Assembly (NCBI RefSeq): GCF_900207575.1
Contig: NZ_OAOQ01000019.1
Location: forward strand, 1 to 64,000
DNA from: Cereibacter ovatus
GTDB taxonomy: Bacteria; Pseudomonadota; Alphaproteobacteria; Rhodobacterales; Rhodobacteraceae
DNA length: 64,000 nucleotides
Reading direction: 5' to 3'
Below the pieces are notes generated by a model. The model worked only from the letters and a program-made list of their open reading frames with translations. It made no database searches and was not told the DNA's origin. Made by a program: the position numbers and the translations under genes. Below, piece after piece: positions 26,679-36,054 of this stretch (the first letter of the stretch is position 1; every line of letters begins with the position of its first letter).

Positions 26679-27768
26679 GGGCGATCTCCTCGATCAAGGG
26701 GCGGGGATCGGGCAGGGCCGCCCGCAGCCGGGCCAGCGGCACGGTTTTCGGATCGAGCAGCGCCAGCACCACCCCGAAGGGCCGCCCGCCGATGGCGTCG
26801 ATCCGGGCCGAGACAATCTCGACGCCGGGGCCAAGGGCGCCGAGGCGGGCCAGCGCGGCGCCGGCCTGCCCGGCCAGCGTGATGCGGACAAGGCTGCGCC
26901 CGCCCGCCTGCCCGGGGGCGACCTTGCGCGCCTCCCATTCGGGAGGCAGGTCCACGCCGGTCGCGGCGACCGCAAAGCGCGCGGCGATGGGGGTGGCGGG
27001 GCGGGTGAAGACGTCGAACACCGGGCCGCTTTCGACGATCCGCCCGGCTTCAAGCACGGCCACCCGGTCGCAGATCTCTTTGATGACCGGGATTTCGTGG
27101 GTGATCAGCAGGATGGTCACACCCAGATCCCGGTTCACCTGCCGCAGCAGCCGCAGGATGGACAGTGTGGTTTCAGGGTCGAGTGCCGAAGTCGCCTCGT
27201 CGCACAGCAGGATGCGCGGATCGTTGGCCAGTGCCCGGGCGATACCGACGCGCTGCTTCTGCCCGCCCGACAGTTCGGCAGGGTAGCGGTCGCGCTTGTC
27301 GGCGATGCCCACCAGATCCAGCAGCCGCTCGACCCGGGGCCGGATCTGCGCTGACGGAACGCCGGCAATCACCAGCGGCAGGGCCACGTTCTGGAACACC
27401 GTGCGCGCGGACAGCAGGTTGAAATGCTGGAAGATCATGCCGATCGAGCGCCGCTCGCGCCGCCATTCGGCTTCGGTCAGGGCGCCGACCTCGCGGCCGA
27501 ACACGCACACCCGGCCCGAGGTGGCATGTTCCAGCCCGTTGACCAGCCGGATCAGCGTCGACTTTCCGGCGCTCGAGGGCCCGATGACGCCGGTGATCGA
27601 TCCCGGATCGAGGCTCAGGCTGACATCGTGCAGCGCCGGCACGGGGGGCTGCCCCCGGCGCGCAGAATAGTTTTTCGACACCTGCTCGAACGCTACGGCG
27701 GGGGTCGTCCCCGCGGCGGCTTCGGCCAGCGTGGAAGGCAGGGCAGGCAGGGGGCGCAGCAGGCTCAT
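26668..27768 (-). CDS. metN: Methionine ABC transporter ATPase (MetN)
   Basis: 366 residues: Walker A GPSSAGKST, Q-loop FQHFNLL, signature LSGGQKQR, Walker B ILLCDEATSALDPET, H-loop LITHE. After about residue 275 comes the NIL/ACT-like methionine-sensing domain (RSLVRITLAGQAGAALARL...GGRPFGVVLALL), which gives trans-inhibition by internal methionine. The N-terminus has an extra ~28 residues before the ATPase core. ATG at 27768 has a GGGAGGA site. First gene of the minus-strand operon, transcribed from the 428-base region shared with the second metQ. Confidence 0.92.
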   Translation of the reverse strand: MSLLRPLPALPSTLAEAAAGTTPAVAFEQVSKNYSARRGQPPVPALHDVSLSLDPGSITGVIGPSSAGKSTLIRLVNGLEHATSGRVCVFGREVGALTEAEWRRERRSIGMIFQHFNLLSARTVFQNVALPLVIAGVPSAQIRPRVERLLDLVGIADKRDRYPAELSGGQKQRVGIARALANDPRILLCDEATSALDPETTLSILRLLRQVNRDLGVTILLITHEIPVIKEICDRVAVLEAGRIVESGPVFDVFTRPATPIAARFAVAATGVDLPPEWEARKVAPGQAGGRSLVRITLAGQAGAALARLGALGPGVEIVSARIDAIGGRPFGVVLALLDPKTVPLARLRAALPDPRPLIEEIAHVA

Positions 27769-28196
27769 GTCTGTCCTCCCGCGCTGGGTCTGGATGTCGG
27801 CACTTGGCAGGGCATGGCGGCAACCTTTTGTTTTGAAGCAACCTTTTCTTGGGGAATTGATAAGGGCCGGGTGCTGCGTGGGCCAATCCAAAGACTGGCG
27901 GAATACGATGCGTCCCGTCTCTGCGCGGGCCGTTCGGGAGAAGACCATTCCCCGTCCGCGGCGGGCAGGCCGACAGCATCCGGCGCCCTTGCACCCAACG
28001 ATGCAGAGACAGGCGGGCCGCACGGGAACAACTCTCTCCGGCTGCGTGGGGTGGTAGGATAAATCTCTACTGGTTGAGTCGTCTTTGGAATTCGGCGCGG
28101 AACCGTCCGCGCCTACAGTCGGTGCCGGTCGACATCCGACACCGGCCGCGGGCGATTCCCGCCGCCTGCCAGACAAGAAACACGAGAGGACGACAG
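27769..28196. promoter_or_regulatory. Divergent regulatory region between metN and the second metQ
   Basis: No gene is credible in these 428 bases. On the metN side lies a direct repeat AAAAGGTTGC twice on the minus strand (27847-27838 and 27829-27820), 18 bases apart, about 50-80 bases before the metN start: a candidate operator or an RNA element. On the metQ side is GTCTTTGGAATTC at 28081-28093, identical to a 13-mer upstream of the O-acetylhomoserine sulfhydrylase (17466-17478). A related GTCTTTGGATTG lies on the minus strand near 27890-27901. A shared regulator is inferred. Confidence 0.45.
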
Positions 28197-28991
28197 ATGA
28201 AGACGACTCGCCGCCACCTGATCGCGGCCCTTGGCCTTGGCGCCACGCTGGGCCTTGCGCTGCCCGCCTTGGCCGCCGACCCGCTGAAGATCGGCGTCTC
28301 TGCCGGCCCCTATGGCGACATCCTGCGCCACACGGCCGAACTGGCGGCCGCGCAAGGTATCGAAGCCGAGATCATAGAGTTCACCGACTGGCCGCTGATC
28401 AACGAGGCGCTGGCGCATGGCGACCTTGACGCCAACAACTTCCAGCACATCCCCTATCTTCAGAACCAGATCACCGCGCGCGGTTTCGATCTGGTGCCGG
28501 GGCCGGCCTCGATCGTGGTGCCGACCGGGGTCTATTCGGCGCGGCTTGCCTCGCTTGCCGATCTGCCCGAAGGCGGCACCATCGCCATTCCGAATGATCC
28601 GAGCAACGCGGCCCGCGCGCTGTTCTTGCTGGAGAAGGCCGGCGTGATCCGGTTGAAGGAGGGTGCGGGGATCACGGCGACCGTGCTTGATCTGGCCGGG
28701 AACCCGCGCAACCTGCGCTTTGTGGAACTGGACGCGGCGCAGCTTCCGACCTCGCTGCCCGATGTCGATGCCGCCGTCATCACGCTGAACTATGCCGTGC
28801 TGGCGGGGCTTGATCCGAAGACGGCGCTGATTTTGGAAGACGAGCACAGCCGCTGGCATCTGGTCTGGGCCACCCGGCGCGACAATGCCGAGGATGCGCG
28901 GCTGAAAACCTTCATCAACCTCTACCGTTCGCCCGAGGTGAAGGAGTTCATCCTGTCGCGCTTTGACGGCACCATCCTGCCCACTTGGTGA
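28197..28991 (+). CDS. Second MetQ-like substrate-binding protein
   Basis: 264 residues, paralogous to the MetQ at 25.2 kb: signal peptide ending LALPALAA, then LKIGVSAGPYGDILRH, IIEFTDWPLINEALAHGDLDANNFQHIPYLQNQ, IAIPNDPSNAARALFLL and a C-terminal LPTW. Differences in the pocket region (FTDWPL against FSDYVV) suggest a different thioether or D/L-methionine specificity. It has no permease of its own and may feed MetNI across the shared promoter. It is followed after 14 bases by a DmdB-like ligase, which suggests its ligand could be metabolised by that enzyme. Start at 28197 with GAGAGGA upstream. Confidence 0.85.
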   Translation: MKTTRRHLIAALGLGATLGLALPALAADPLKIGVSAGPYGDILRHTAELAAAQGIEAEIIEFTDWPLINEALAHGDLDANNFQHIPYLQNQITARGFDLVPGPASIVVPTGVYSARLASLADLPEGGTIAIPNDPSNAARALFLLEKAGVIRLKEGAGITATVLDLAGNPRNLRFVELDAAQLPTSLPDVDAAVITLNYAVLAGLDPKTALILEDEHSRWHLVWATRRDNAEDARLKTFINLYRSPEVKEFILSRFDGTILPTW

Positions 28992-29005
28992 AAAGGAATT
29001 TCACG

Positions 29006-30655
29006 ATGCCTTTTCCGCAGGACCGATGGGCCGGTCTGACGCCCTCGCCGGCAACGGATGTGCCGCTGTCGCCCCTCACCTTCCTGCGCCGGGCAGCGCG
29101 GGTCTGGCCGGGGCAGGTCGCCGTAATCGACGGCGACCGACGCTTCACCTGGGCCGATTACGCCGAGCGTTGCCGCAGGCTTGCCGGGGCGCTGGCCGCG
29201 CTTTCGGTCGAACCGGGCGACGTGGTGGCGGTGCTGGCGCCGAACGTGCCGCTGATCCTCGAGGCGCATTTCGGGGTGCCACTGGCCGGGGCGGTGCTGA
29301 ACCCGCTGAACACCCGGCTGGACGGGGCGGGGCTGGCCTTCATCCTTGCCCACAGCGAGGCGAAGGTGCTGCTGGTTGACGCGAGCCTTGCCGCGCTTGC
29401 GGCCGAGGCCCTGGCGGGCCTTGACCATCCGCCTGCGGTGCTGGTGGCGGGCGAGGGCCCGCTGCCCGCCGGGCTATCGGGCGCCGCGGATTATGAGGCT
29501 GCGCTGGCCGCGGCGGTGCCTGCGCCTTGGCGGCTGCCCCAATCCGAATGGGATCCGATCGCTGTCAACTACACCAGCGGCACCACGGGCAACCCGAAGG
29601 GCGTGGTGCTGCACCACCGCGGCGCCCATCTGGCGGCGCTGGCCAACATGGCGGTGCTGGGCCTGCGCAGCGACAGCCGCTATCTCTGGACGTTGCCCGC
29701 GTTTCATTGCAACGGTTGGAGCGGCATCTGGGCCGCCGCCGCGGCGGGAACCACGCAGGTCTGCCTGCCACGGGTCGATCCGGTCGCGATCCTGAACCGG
29801 ATCGACGAGGCGGCGATCACCCATCTCTGCGCGGCCCCCGTGGTGCTGACGATGATCCTGAACGTCCGCGACGGCGTGCCCGAGCGCGGCCCCGGCAGCC
29901 GCCCGGTCATCATCGGCACCGGCGGAGCGGCGCCGACCTCGGCCGTGCTGGCCGCCGCGGCGGCGCGGGGTTTCGATGTGATCCATATGTATGGCATGAC
30001 CGAAAGCTATGGCCCGACCACGGTCTGCGCGCCGCAGGCGGCATGGGCCGACCTCGCCCCGGCCGAGCTGGCCGCGGTCCGCGCGCGGCAGGGGGTGCCG
30101 CTGGTGGCGGTCGAGGATGTGACCGTGCTGGACCCGGAGGGCCGACCGGTTCCGGCCGATGGCCGGACGCTGGGCGAGATCGCCTTTCGCGGCAACACGG
30201 TGATGCTCGGCTATCTGAAGAACCCCGCCGCCACCGCCGAGACGCTGGCGGGGGGCTGGCTGCGCACCGGCGATCTGGGCGTCTTGCACCCTGACGGCTA
30301 TCTTGAGGTCAAGGACCGCGCCAAGGACATCATCATTTCGGGCGGCGAGAACATCAGCTCGCTCGAGGTCGAGGAAGTCCTGTCGCGCCATACCGCCGTG
30401 CTCGAGGCGGCCGTGGTGGCCGAGCCGCACCCGTTCTGGGGCGAGTCACCGGCCGCCTTCGTCACCCTGCGCGCCGATGGTCCGGTGCCATCCGCGGCCG
30501 ATCTTGTCGCCTGGGTGCGCGATCACCTTGCGCATTTCAAGGCACCGCGGCGGGTGGTGTTCCGCGAACTGCCGAAGACCGCGACCGGCAAGATCCAGAA
30601 GGCGGCCCTTCGCGAAGAGGCCCGCCGGATCGCGGCGGCGCCATCGTCGACCTGA
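29006..30655 (+). CDS. Acyl-CoA synthetase, DmdB-like (methylmercaptopropionate-CoA ligase candidate)
   Basis: 549 residues, AMP-forming ligase: P-loop NYTSGTTGNPKGVVLHHRGAH, TLPAFHCNGW, HMYGMTESYGPTTVCA, GWLRTGDLGVLHPDGYLEVKDR, DIIISGGENISSLEVE, and catalytic Lys in TATGKIQKAALRE. The LSPLTFLRRAARVWP opening and FHCNGW and ESYGP signatures agree with DmdB, which attaches CoA to 3-methylmercaptopropionate in DMSP or methionine breakdown. Close relatives use medium-chain or aromatic acids, so the substrate is an inference supported by the sulfur context and the 14-base spacing to metQ-2. The ATG follows AAAAGGAA. Confidence 0.8.
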   Translation: MPFPQDRWAGLTPSPATDVPLSPLTFLRRAARVWPGQVAVIDGDRRFTWADYAERCRRLAGALAALSVEPGDVVAVLAPNVPLILEAHFGVPLAGAVLNPLNTRLDGAGLAFILAHSEAKVLLVDASLAALAAEALAGLDHPPAVLVAGEGPLPAGLSGAADYEAALAAAVPAPWRLPQSEWDPIAVNYTSGTTGNPKGVVLHHRGAHLAALANMAVLGLRSDSRYLWTLPAFHCNGWSGIWAAAAAGTTQVCLPRVDPVAILNRIDEAAITHLCAAPVVLTMILNVRDGVPERGPGSRPVIIGTGGAAPTSAVLAAAAARGFDVIHMYGMTESYGPTTVCAPQAAWADLAPAELAAVRARQGVPLVAVEDVTVLDPEGRPVPADGRTLGEIAFRGNTVMLGYLKNPAATAETLAGGWLRTGDLGVLHPDGYLEVKDRAKDIIISGGENISSLEVEEVLSRHTAVLEAAVVAEPHPFWGESPAAFVTLRADGPVPSAADLVAWVRDHLAHFKAPRRVVFRELPKTATGKIQKAALREEARRIAAAPSST

Positions 30656-30665
30656 ACCGACGGCA

Positions 30666-30687
30666 GGCGCCCGTTCCAGCGGGCGCC
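30666..30687. terminator. Hairpin after the DmdB-like gene
   Basis: GGCGCCCG / CGGGCGCC with a 6-base loop, extended by flanking CCGAC / GTCGG pairing, 11 bases after the stop. No T-run. Confidence 0.5.
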
Positions 30688-31305
30688 GGTCGGCTGATGT
30701 TCTGTGGAGGAAGGGCCTGTCAGGCTTGCCGATCGTCGGGGGCCGCGACAGTCGGGTTGGCTTGCGCTTCGCCAGACGACCGCAGGGTGACGGCTGCGCA
30801 AGACCGCGCGAACAGACGGAACAGGGAAAGCGGGCGGGCCTTGGGGTTCGGCTGCGGCTGGGGGATCAGCAGACGGGCGAGTTCCGGGTCCGGACCGTGG
30901 AACATCATGTCACCGGATGTCGGAGGCACCTGCGCCGGGCGAACTGAGGCTTCCCGACGGCGCCACGATGATCCCTACCACCGCAGCATAGGCCAGAAGG
31001 AACACCGCAAGGGCGAACGGGCAGGGCCGCGTCGCCGACAGGATGCGGACCTGCGCCTTGCCGATCATCGTGGCACGGGCGGGGCCTTCGGACACTGACG
31101 TGATGCCGGCGTTGGCGAAGGATGTCTGCGCTGAATGCATCGGTCGGTGACTCCATTTCATCCGCGAATATACTAGCATGATTGTCGTGTTTTGATCTGC
31201 CTCTTTTCCAGTCTGCGGCGATGACTTCCGTCTGTCGGCGGCGCATTCTGTAGGAAACCATTCCGAAGCACCGCCTGCATCGGGCCGACAGTCGATGCGC
31301 CGCTG
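30688..31305. other. Intergenic region with a possible small membrane ORF
   Basis: 618 bases without a confident gene. On the minus strand 30910-31068 could encode 52 residues, MIGKAQVRILSATRP then one hydrophobic helix (FALAVFLLAYAAVVGIIVAP), but there is no ribosome-binding site. An A/T-rich patch at about 31155-31200 (GAATATACTAGCATGATTG) could hold a promoter for it. Confidence 0.3.
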
Positions 31306-31818
31306 TCAGGGATCTGTCGTGTTGACGGGATAGACGGTGGTGTCCTTCATGCGCTCCATGGCGAACTTCGACGTGACGTTCTTGGGCGCGGTGGCCTCGG
31401 TCAGGCGCTGGTAGAAGCGGTCGAAGGCGTGCATGTCCGGCATGACGACCTTCAGCATGTAGTCGACATCGCCCGCCATCCGCCAGAGGCCCACCACTTC
31501 GGGCAGGGCGGTCACCGTCTCGGCAAAGCGTGCGCGCCAGGCGGGGCTGTGGTCGGGGGCCTCGATTTCGACGAAGACCGTCAGGCCCAGCCCGATCCGC
31601 ACGGGATCGACAAGGGCCACCCTTCCGGTGACCACGCCCGATTGTTCCAGCCGCTGGATGCGCTTCCAGCACGGGGTCTGCGACAGGCCCACGCGGTCGG
31701 CCAGCTGTGCGATCGAGATCGAGCAGTCACGCTGCAACTCGTGGATGATCTTGCGGTCGATCCGGTCCATGGCCGGGGCGCGGGTCAGGCTTTCCGGGGT
31801 GGTGTCAAGCAGTGTCAT
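31306..31818 (-). CDS. Lrp/AsnC family transcriptional regulator
   Basis: 170 residues: N-terminal winged helix-turn-helix (IDRKIIHELQRDCSISIAQLADRVGLSQTPCWKRIQRLEQSGVV) followed by the RAM ligand-binding domain (GLTVFVEIEAP...DYMLKVVMPDMHAFDRFYQRL). Such proteins respond to amino acids. The ATG at 31818 overlaps the stop of the preceding gene (ATGA), so it is the last gene of the sulfate-transport operon and is likely to regulate it or other sulfur amino-acid genes here. An internal ATG at 31770 would remove a 16-residue extension. Confidence 0.88.
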   Translation of the reverse strand: MTLLDTTPESLTRAPAMDRIDRKIIHELQRDCSISIAQLADRVGLSQTPCWKRIQRLEQSGVVTGRVALVDPVRIGLGLTVFVEIEAPDHSPAWRARFAETVTALPEVVGLWRMAGDVDYMLKVVMPDMHAFDRFYQRLTEATAPKNVTSKFAMERMKDTTVYPVNTTDP

Positions 31819-32270
31819 CTATCCGTCCTCAGGGGGTGGCGTGCGCGCAGGTCGTGCGCGGCGGAAGTGGGTCCGAGAGGCCGGCCGGGGCCAAGCCATT
31901 CGGGTGCAAGCGCGGCCCGCAGCCGGTCGGCCGCCTGGCCAAGAAGGGCCGGATCGGCCGGGGCAAGCGCCGGCAGAAGCGGTTGCAGCCGGTGGCGCAG
32001 CAGTGCGTTCCATTCCGGCAGCGACAGACGGGCGCGCCCATCCGGCACGATCACGACCCGCAGCCGGTGCTGAAGCGCAGGTTCCGCCTGCCAGACCGCA
32101 TGGTTGCGGGGCCCCGCGCGCCGCAGTCGCCAGCCTTTCACCGCCAGAACCCGGATTGCGTCCAACAGATCAGGAGGTAAGAGGGGGTCCGGGTGGAACG
32201 GACTGGTGGTCACCCACAGCACAAGCCGTGCGATCCGGGCGTTGGTCGGACTTCGGTCCTGCGCCATCAT
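31815..32270 (-). CDS. Uncharacterised protein in the sulfate-transport operon
   Basis: 151 residues, not recognised. It starts directly after the cysA stop (adjacent codons) and ends overlapping the lrp start, so it is clearly part of the operon. The sequence is Pro, Leu and Arg rich, with a conserved-looking middle (PPDLLDAIRVLAVKGWRLRRAGPRNHAVWQ, then HRLRVVIVPDGRARLSLPEWNALL). No signal peptide or membrane segment is evident. A regulatory or adaptor role with the Lrp protein is possible but unsupported. Two tandem ATGs (32270 and 32267) could serve. Confidence 0.55.
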   Translation of the reverse strand: MMAQDRSPTNARIARLVLWVTTSPFHPDPLLPPDLLDAIRVLAVKGWRLRRAGPRNHAVWQAEPALQHRLRVVIVPDGRARLSLPEWNALLRHRLQPLLPALAPADPALLGQAADRLRAALAPEWLGPGRPLGPTSAAHDLRARHPLRTDR

Positions 32271-32990
32271 TCACGCTGATATGAACTGTCTGACGAAGTC
32301 TGTTTTTGGTTTTGCACGGATTTCTGCGGGTTTTCCGATCTGTTCGATTTGTCCCATGGACATCACAACCACCAGATCTGCGAGTTCCATGGCTTCGTCC
32401 TGATCGTGGGTGACGAAGACGGTGGTCAGGCCGGTGGCGTCGTGGATCTCGCGCAGGCCCTGGCGCAGTTCCTTGCGCACGCGGGCATCGAGCGCGCCGA
32501 AGGGCTCATCAAGCAGCAGCATCCGGGGCTCTATCGCCAAGGCGCGGGCGAGGGCCACCCGCTGGCGCTGGCCGCCTGACAGTTGTGCGGGATAGCGTGC
32601 GCCGATGTCTGGCAGCTGGATCAGATCGAGCAGCTTGTGCACGCGGCGGTCGATCTCGGGCCCGGTGGGGCGGGTTCGGCGGGGCCGGGCGCGCAGGCCG
32701 TAGGCGATGTTTTCAAACACCGTCATGTGCCGGAACAGCGCATAGCTTTGGAAGACAAAGCCCGCGCGGCGTTCCTGCACCGTCAGGCCGGTCGCGTCCT
32801 GGCCGTCGAACAACACCCGCCCCGAGGTCGGGAATTCCAGCCCGCCCAGAATGCGCAAGAGCGTGGTCTTGCCCGATCCTGACGGCCCCAGAAGCGCGAT
32901 CAGCGCGCCTGACGGGATCGACAGGCTGACGGGGTGCAGCGCGGCGGTCGGGCCGAAGTGTTTGGCGATTTCGTCGATCTGGATATGCAT
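32271..32990 (-). CDS. cysA: Sulfate/thiosulfate ABC transporter ATPase (CysA), short form
   Basis: 239 residues with a complete nucleotide-binding domain: Walker [12 protein letters not shown]-loop [13 protein letters not shown], signature LSGGQRQR, Walker [15 protein letters not shown]-loop [14 protein letters not shown]. It ends shortly after ([11 protein letters not shown]), so the C-terminal TOBE-type regulatory domain of usual CysA proteins (about 340-360 residues) is absent. Both the context (cysP-cysT-cysW order) and the [16 protein letters not shown] stretch favour CysA over other importers. ATG at 32990; an upstream in-frame ATG would overlap cysW. Confidence 0.85.
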   Translation of the reverse strand: MHIQIDEIAKHFGPTAALHPVSLSIPSGALIALLGPSGSGKTTLLRILGGLEFPTSGRVLFDGQDATGLTVQERRAGFVFQSYALFRHMTVFENIAYGLRARPRRTRPTGPEIDRRVHKLLDLIQLPDIGARYPAQLSGGQRQRVALARALAIEPRMLLLDEPFGALDARVRKELRQGLREIHDATGLTTVFVTHDQDEAMELADLVVVMSMGQIEQIGKPAEIRAKPKTDFVRQFISA

Positions 32991-33000
32991 GGGGTGTGTC

Positions 33001-33876
33001 CTAATGCCGGTGGGTGGCGGCCAGCTGGTCGGCATAGCGCCATTCCAGCGCGGATTTCAGCGTCAGGGTGACAAGGGCCAGCGCCGCCAGCAGCGCCGCC
33101 ATCGAAAACGCCGCGACCGAGAGATATTCGTTGTAAAGCATCTCGATCATGATCGGCATGGTGGTGGTCTTGCCGCGGATCTTGCCCGAGACCACCGCCA
33201 CGGCGCCGAATTCGCCCATGGCGCGGGCGTTGCACAAGAGCACGCCGTAAAGCAGCGCCCAGCGGATGTTGGGCAGCGTCACGGTCAGAAACATCCGCCA
33301 GCCCGAGGCGCCAAGGGTCAGTGCGGCCTCTTCCTCGGCGCGGCCCTGTTCGGTCATCACGGGGATCAGTTCGCGCGCGACGAAGGGGAAGGTGATGAAC
33401 ATCGTGGCCAGCACGATGCCCGGAAGGGCAAAGACGATCGGGTAGCCATGGGCGACCAGCCACCCGCCGATCAGCGAGTTCGCCCCGAACAGCAGCACGA
33501 AGCACAGCCCCGCCACCACCGGCGAGACCGAGAACGGCAGGTCGATCAGCGTGATCAGCAAGGCCTTGCCGCGCCAGTCGAATTTGGTGATCGCCCAGGC
33601 GGCGGCGATGCCGGCGGCTGCGTTCATGGGCACCGAGACCGCGGCCACGATCAGCGTCAGCCGGATCGCCGCCAGCGCGTCGCGGTTCCCCAGCGAGGCC
33701 ACCGCCAGCGCGATGCCATTGCGCAGCGACTCGGCAAAGACGGCGGCCAGCGGGGCCAGCACCAGCAGGCCCAGCAGCCCCAGCGTGGTCAGGATCAGCA
33801 GCCGGCGGACCCAGGCGGGCTCGGCGGTGGCGGCAAGGGCGGTGGGCAGGCGAGAGGCGAAAGCCGTATCACTCAT
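33001..33876 (-). CDS. cysW: Sulfate ABC transporter permease CysW
   Basis: 291 residues, six membrane segments. CysW-type sequence: [43 protein letters not shown], the loop [31 protein letters not shown], and [15 protein letters not shown]. It forms the inner-membrane channel with CysT. Its ATG overlaps the stop of the small gene upstream. The gene appears intact. Confidence 0.92.
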   Translation of the reverse strand: MSDTAFASRLPTALAATAEPAWVRRLLILTTLGLLGLLVLAPLAAVFAESLRNGIALAVASLGNRDALAAIRLTLIVAAVSVPMNAAAGIAAAWAITKFDWRGKALLITLIDLPFSVSPVVAGLCFVLLFGANSLIGGWLVAHGYPIVFALPGIVLATMFITFPFVARELIPVMTEQGRAEEEAALTLGASGWRMFLTVTLPNIRWALLYGVLLCNARAMGEFGAVAVVSGKIRGKTTTMPIMIEMLYNEYLSVAAFSMAALLAALALVTLTLKSALEWRYADQLAATHRH

Positions 33877-34099
33877 GGCAGACCTCGGGATGGGGAACGG
33901 GGCGGGGAACGGGGGCCGCCAGCGCCAGTATCGCCAGCGCCAGCAGGAAGCCCGCCAAAGCGCAGGCCGCGTAAAGGCCGACCGCCACCCCCGGCCCCTG
34001 GCCGGTCAGCAGCGCGGTCGCGCCGCCCGCCAGCCCTGCCGCGATCGCGATCAGCAGCGGGCCGAGGCAGCCGGGACGGGTATCGGGATCATGGTTCAT
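33869..34099 (-). CDS. Small membrane protein between cysT and cysW
   Basis: 76 residues with two hydrophobic helices (CLGPLLIAIAAGLAGGATALL and VGLYAACALAGFLLALAILAL) and a short polar C-terminus. It sits between the two permease genes, overlapping the cysW ATG by 8 bases and starting 11 bases after cysT, with GAGGA before the ATG. I do not recognise it. Position and size suggest an accessory subunit or an assembly factor of the transporter. Confidence 0.65.
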   Translation of the reverse strand: MNHDPDTRPGCLGPLLIAIAAGLAGGATALLTGQGPGVAVGLYAACALAGFLLALAILALAAPVPRPVPHPEVCHE

Positions 34100-34110
34100 G
34101 GTGGTCCTCG

Positions 34111-34944
34111 TCAAACTGCGCCCATGCGGCGGCGGCTCCAGATCTGGACAAGGTTGATGGCCAACAGCAGCGCGAAGGAAATTCCCAGCATTGCCAGCGC
34201 GATGGCCACGGCGCCGTCATAGTCGAATTCTTCCAGCCGGATCACGATCAGCAGGGGCGCGATCTCGGTTGCCATCGGCAGGTTGCCGGCGATGAAGATG
34301 ACCGATCCGTATTCGCCCACGCTGCGCGCCAGCGCCAGCGCAAAGCCGGTCAGCAGCGCGGGCACCAGCATCGGCAGGATGACGCGCAGGAAGGTCCGCG
34401 CCCGCGAGGCGCCCAGCGTGGCCGAGGCTTCTTCCACCTCGCGGTCGATTTCCTCGATCACCGGCTGAACCGAGCGGACGACGAAGGGCAGGCCCACGAA
34501 GATCAGCGCGATCCAGATGCCGGCCTCGGAATAGGCGACCTTGATCCCCAGCGGCTCAAGCAGCCGGCCAAAGGCGCCGTTCGGGGCGTAAAGCGCGGTC
34601 AGCGCGATGCCGGCCACGGCCGTCGGCAGCGCGAAGGGCAGGTCGACCGCCGCATCGACAAGGCGGCGGCCGGGAAAGCGATAGCGCGCCAGCACCCAGG
34701 CCAGCGCCAGCCCGAAGACCAGGTTGAACGCCGCCGCCACCAGTGCGGCCCGAAACGACAGGATCAGCGCCGCCTGCACCCGGTCGCGTCCCAGCAGGGC
34801 CAGGATCTCGGCCGGGCCGATCGCCGCGCCGCGCAGAAGCAGCGCGCCGATCGGCAGCAGCACCACCAGCGACAGGGTCGTGACGGTGATGCCCATGGCA
34901 AGGCCAAGGCCCGGCAGCGGCGAGGGAAGGGCCAGCGGGCGCAT
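34111..34944 (-). CDS. cysT: Sulfate ABC transporter permease CysT (CysU)
   Basis: 277 residues, six membrane segments: LPGLGLAMGITVTTLSLVVLLPIGALLLRGA at the N-terminus, VDAAVDLPFALPTAVAGIALTALYAPNG, FVVRSVQPVIEEIDREVEEASATLGASRARTFLRVILP (EAA loop), and ALARSVGEYGSVIFIAGNLP. The one-base gap after the sulfate-binding protein stop shows tight coupling. Intact and of usual length. Confidence 0.92.
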   Translation of the reverse strand: MRPLALPSPLPGLGLAMGITVTTLSLVVLLPIGALLLRGAAIGPAEILALLGRDRVQAALILSFRAALVAAAFNLVFGLALAWVLARYRFPGRRLVDAAVDLPFALPTAVAGIALTALYAPNGAFGRLLEPLGIKVAYSEAGIWIALIFVGLPFVVRSVQPVIEEIDREVEEASATLGASRARTFLRVILPMLVPALLTGFALALARSVGEYGSVIFIAGNLPMATEIAPLLIVIRLEEFDYDGAVAIALAMLGISFALLLAINLVQIWSRRRMGAV

Positions 34945-34945
34945 G

Positions 34946-35953
34946 TCACTTCGCCTCGTAGATCTGGTCGAAGATGCCGCCGTCCCCGAAATGTTCGGGC
35001 TGCGCCTTGGCCCAGCCGCCGAAATGGCCGATGTCGACCAGATCCAGCGCCGGGAAGCGGGTCACATCGGCGGGGTCGGCGGCCGAAGCGTCCCAGCCGC
35101 GGTAGTAATGCTTGAAGGCCAGCGCCTGCCCTTCGGGGGTGTAAAGGAAATCCAGATAGGCGGTGGCCAGCTCGCGCTGCGCGTCCGAGGCGATGTTGCC
35201 CTCGACCAGCGCCACCGGCGGTTCGGCCAGCACCGAGACCGAGGGCACGACGATGTCGAACCGGTCCTCGCCCAGCTCCTTCAGCGCAAGCCAGGCCTCG
35301 TTTTCCCAGGCCAGCAGCACATCGCCCAGCCCCCGTTGCGCGAAGGTCGTGGTGGCGCCGCGGGCGCCGGTATCCAGCACCGGCACATTGGCAAACAGCC
35401 GGGCCAGAAAGGCCTTCGGGTCCTGGTCGTTCTTCTCGGCCCAGGCCCAGGCCGCCAGATAGTTCCAGCGCGCCCCGCCGCTGGTCTTGGGGTTGGGCGT
35501 GATGACCTGCACCCCGTCCTTCACCAGATCGCCCCAGTCGGCGATGCCCTTGGGATTGCCCTCGCGCACCAGAAACACGATGGTCGAGGTGTAGGGCGAG
35601 GAATTGTGCGGCAGCTTCGACTGCCAGTCGGCGGGCAGCTTGCCCGACTTCGCCGCGATCGCGTCGATGTCGGACGCCAGCGCCAGCGTCACCACCTGTG
35701 CGTTCAGCCCGTCGATCACCGACCGCGCCTGCGCGCCGGACCCGCCGTGGCTGACCTCAAGCGTCGGCGCCTCGTGGCCCTGCGATTGCCAGTGTTTCGC
35801 GAAAGCCTCGTTCACCTCGCGATACAGTTCGCGCGTGGGGTCGTAGCTGACGTTCAGCAGCGTCTCGGCCGAGGCCGGCGCCCCGAAAGCTGCGGCCAGC
35901 GCAAGGCCCGCCACGGCCAGCGCGCGCGGGAAACTCTGGAAGGTCTGCATCAT
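34946..35953 (-). CDS. Sulfate/thiosulfate-binding protein (Sbp/CysP)
   Basis: 335 residues with a signal peptide ([19 protein letters not shown]). Sbp/CysP sequence: [77 protein letters not shown], and [30 protein letters not shown]. It captures sulfate or thiosulfate in the periplasm for CysTWA. Two tandem ATGs (35953, 35950) follow AGGAAAGTGAGAG. Second gene of the operon, 101 bases after a small gene. Confidence 0.92.
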   Translation of the reverse strand: MMQTFQSFPRALAVAGLALAAAFGAPASAETLLNVSYDPTRELYREVNEAFAKHWQSQGHEAPTLEVSHGGSGAQARSVIDGLNAQVVTLALASDIDAIAAKSGKLPADWQSKLPHNSSPYTSTIVFLVREGNPKGIADWGDLVKDGVQVITPNPKTSGGARWNYLAAWAWAEKNDQDPKAFLARLFANVPVLDTGARGATTTFAQRGLGDVLLAWENEAWLALKELGEDRFDIVVPSVSVLAEPPVALVEGNIASDAQRELATAYLDFLYTPEGQALAFKHYYRGWDASAADPADVTRFPALDLVDIGHFGGWAKAQPEHFGDGGIFDQIYEAK

Positions 35954-36054
35954 TTGTCTCTCACTTTCCTGTCGGTCGTCGCCTTGGTGGCGGCTGTCGC
36001 CGTGGTGTCGGTTGGGGGCCGGACCGCGCGGGCGGTCCGGGACTGTCATGCCGG

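Noticed and set aside
32851-35115. A very long open frame (about 750 codons) on the plus strand across the cys permease genes
   Set aside because: It is antisense to three well-supported genes, is extremely Arg/Gln/Gly/His rich and has no motif; this is the usual mirror effect in GC-rich coding DNA. The same holds for long antisense frames over the portal, monooxygenase, acetyl-CoA synthetase and glycosyltransferase genes.
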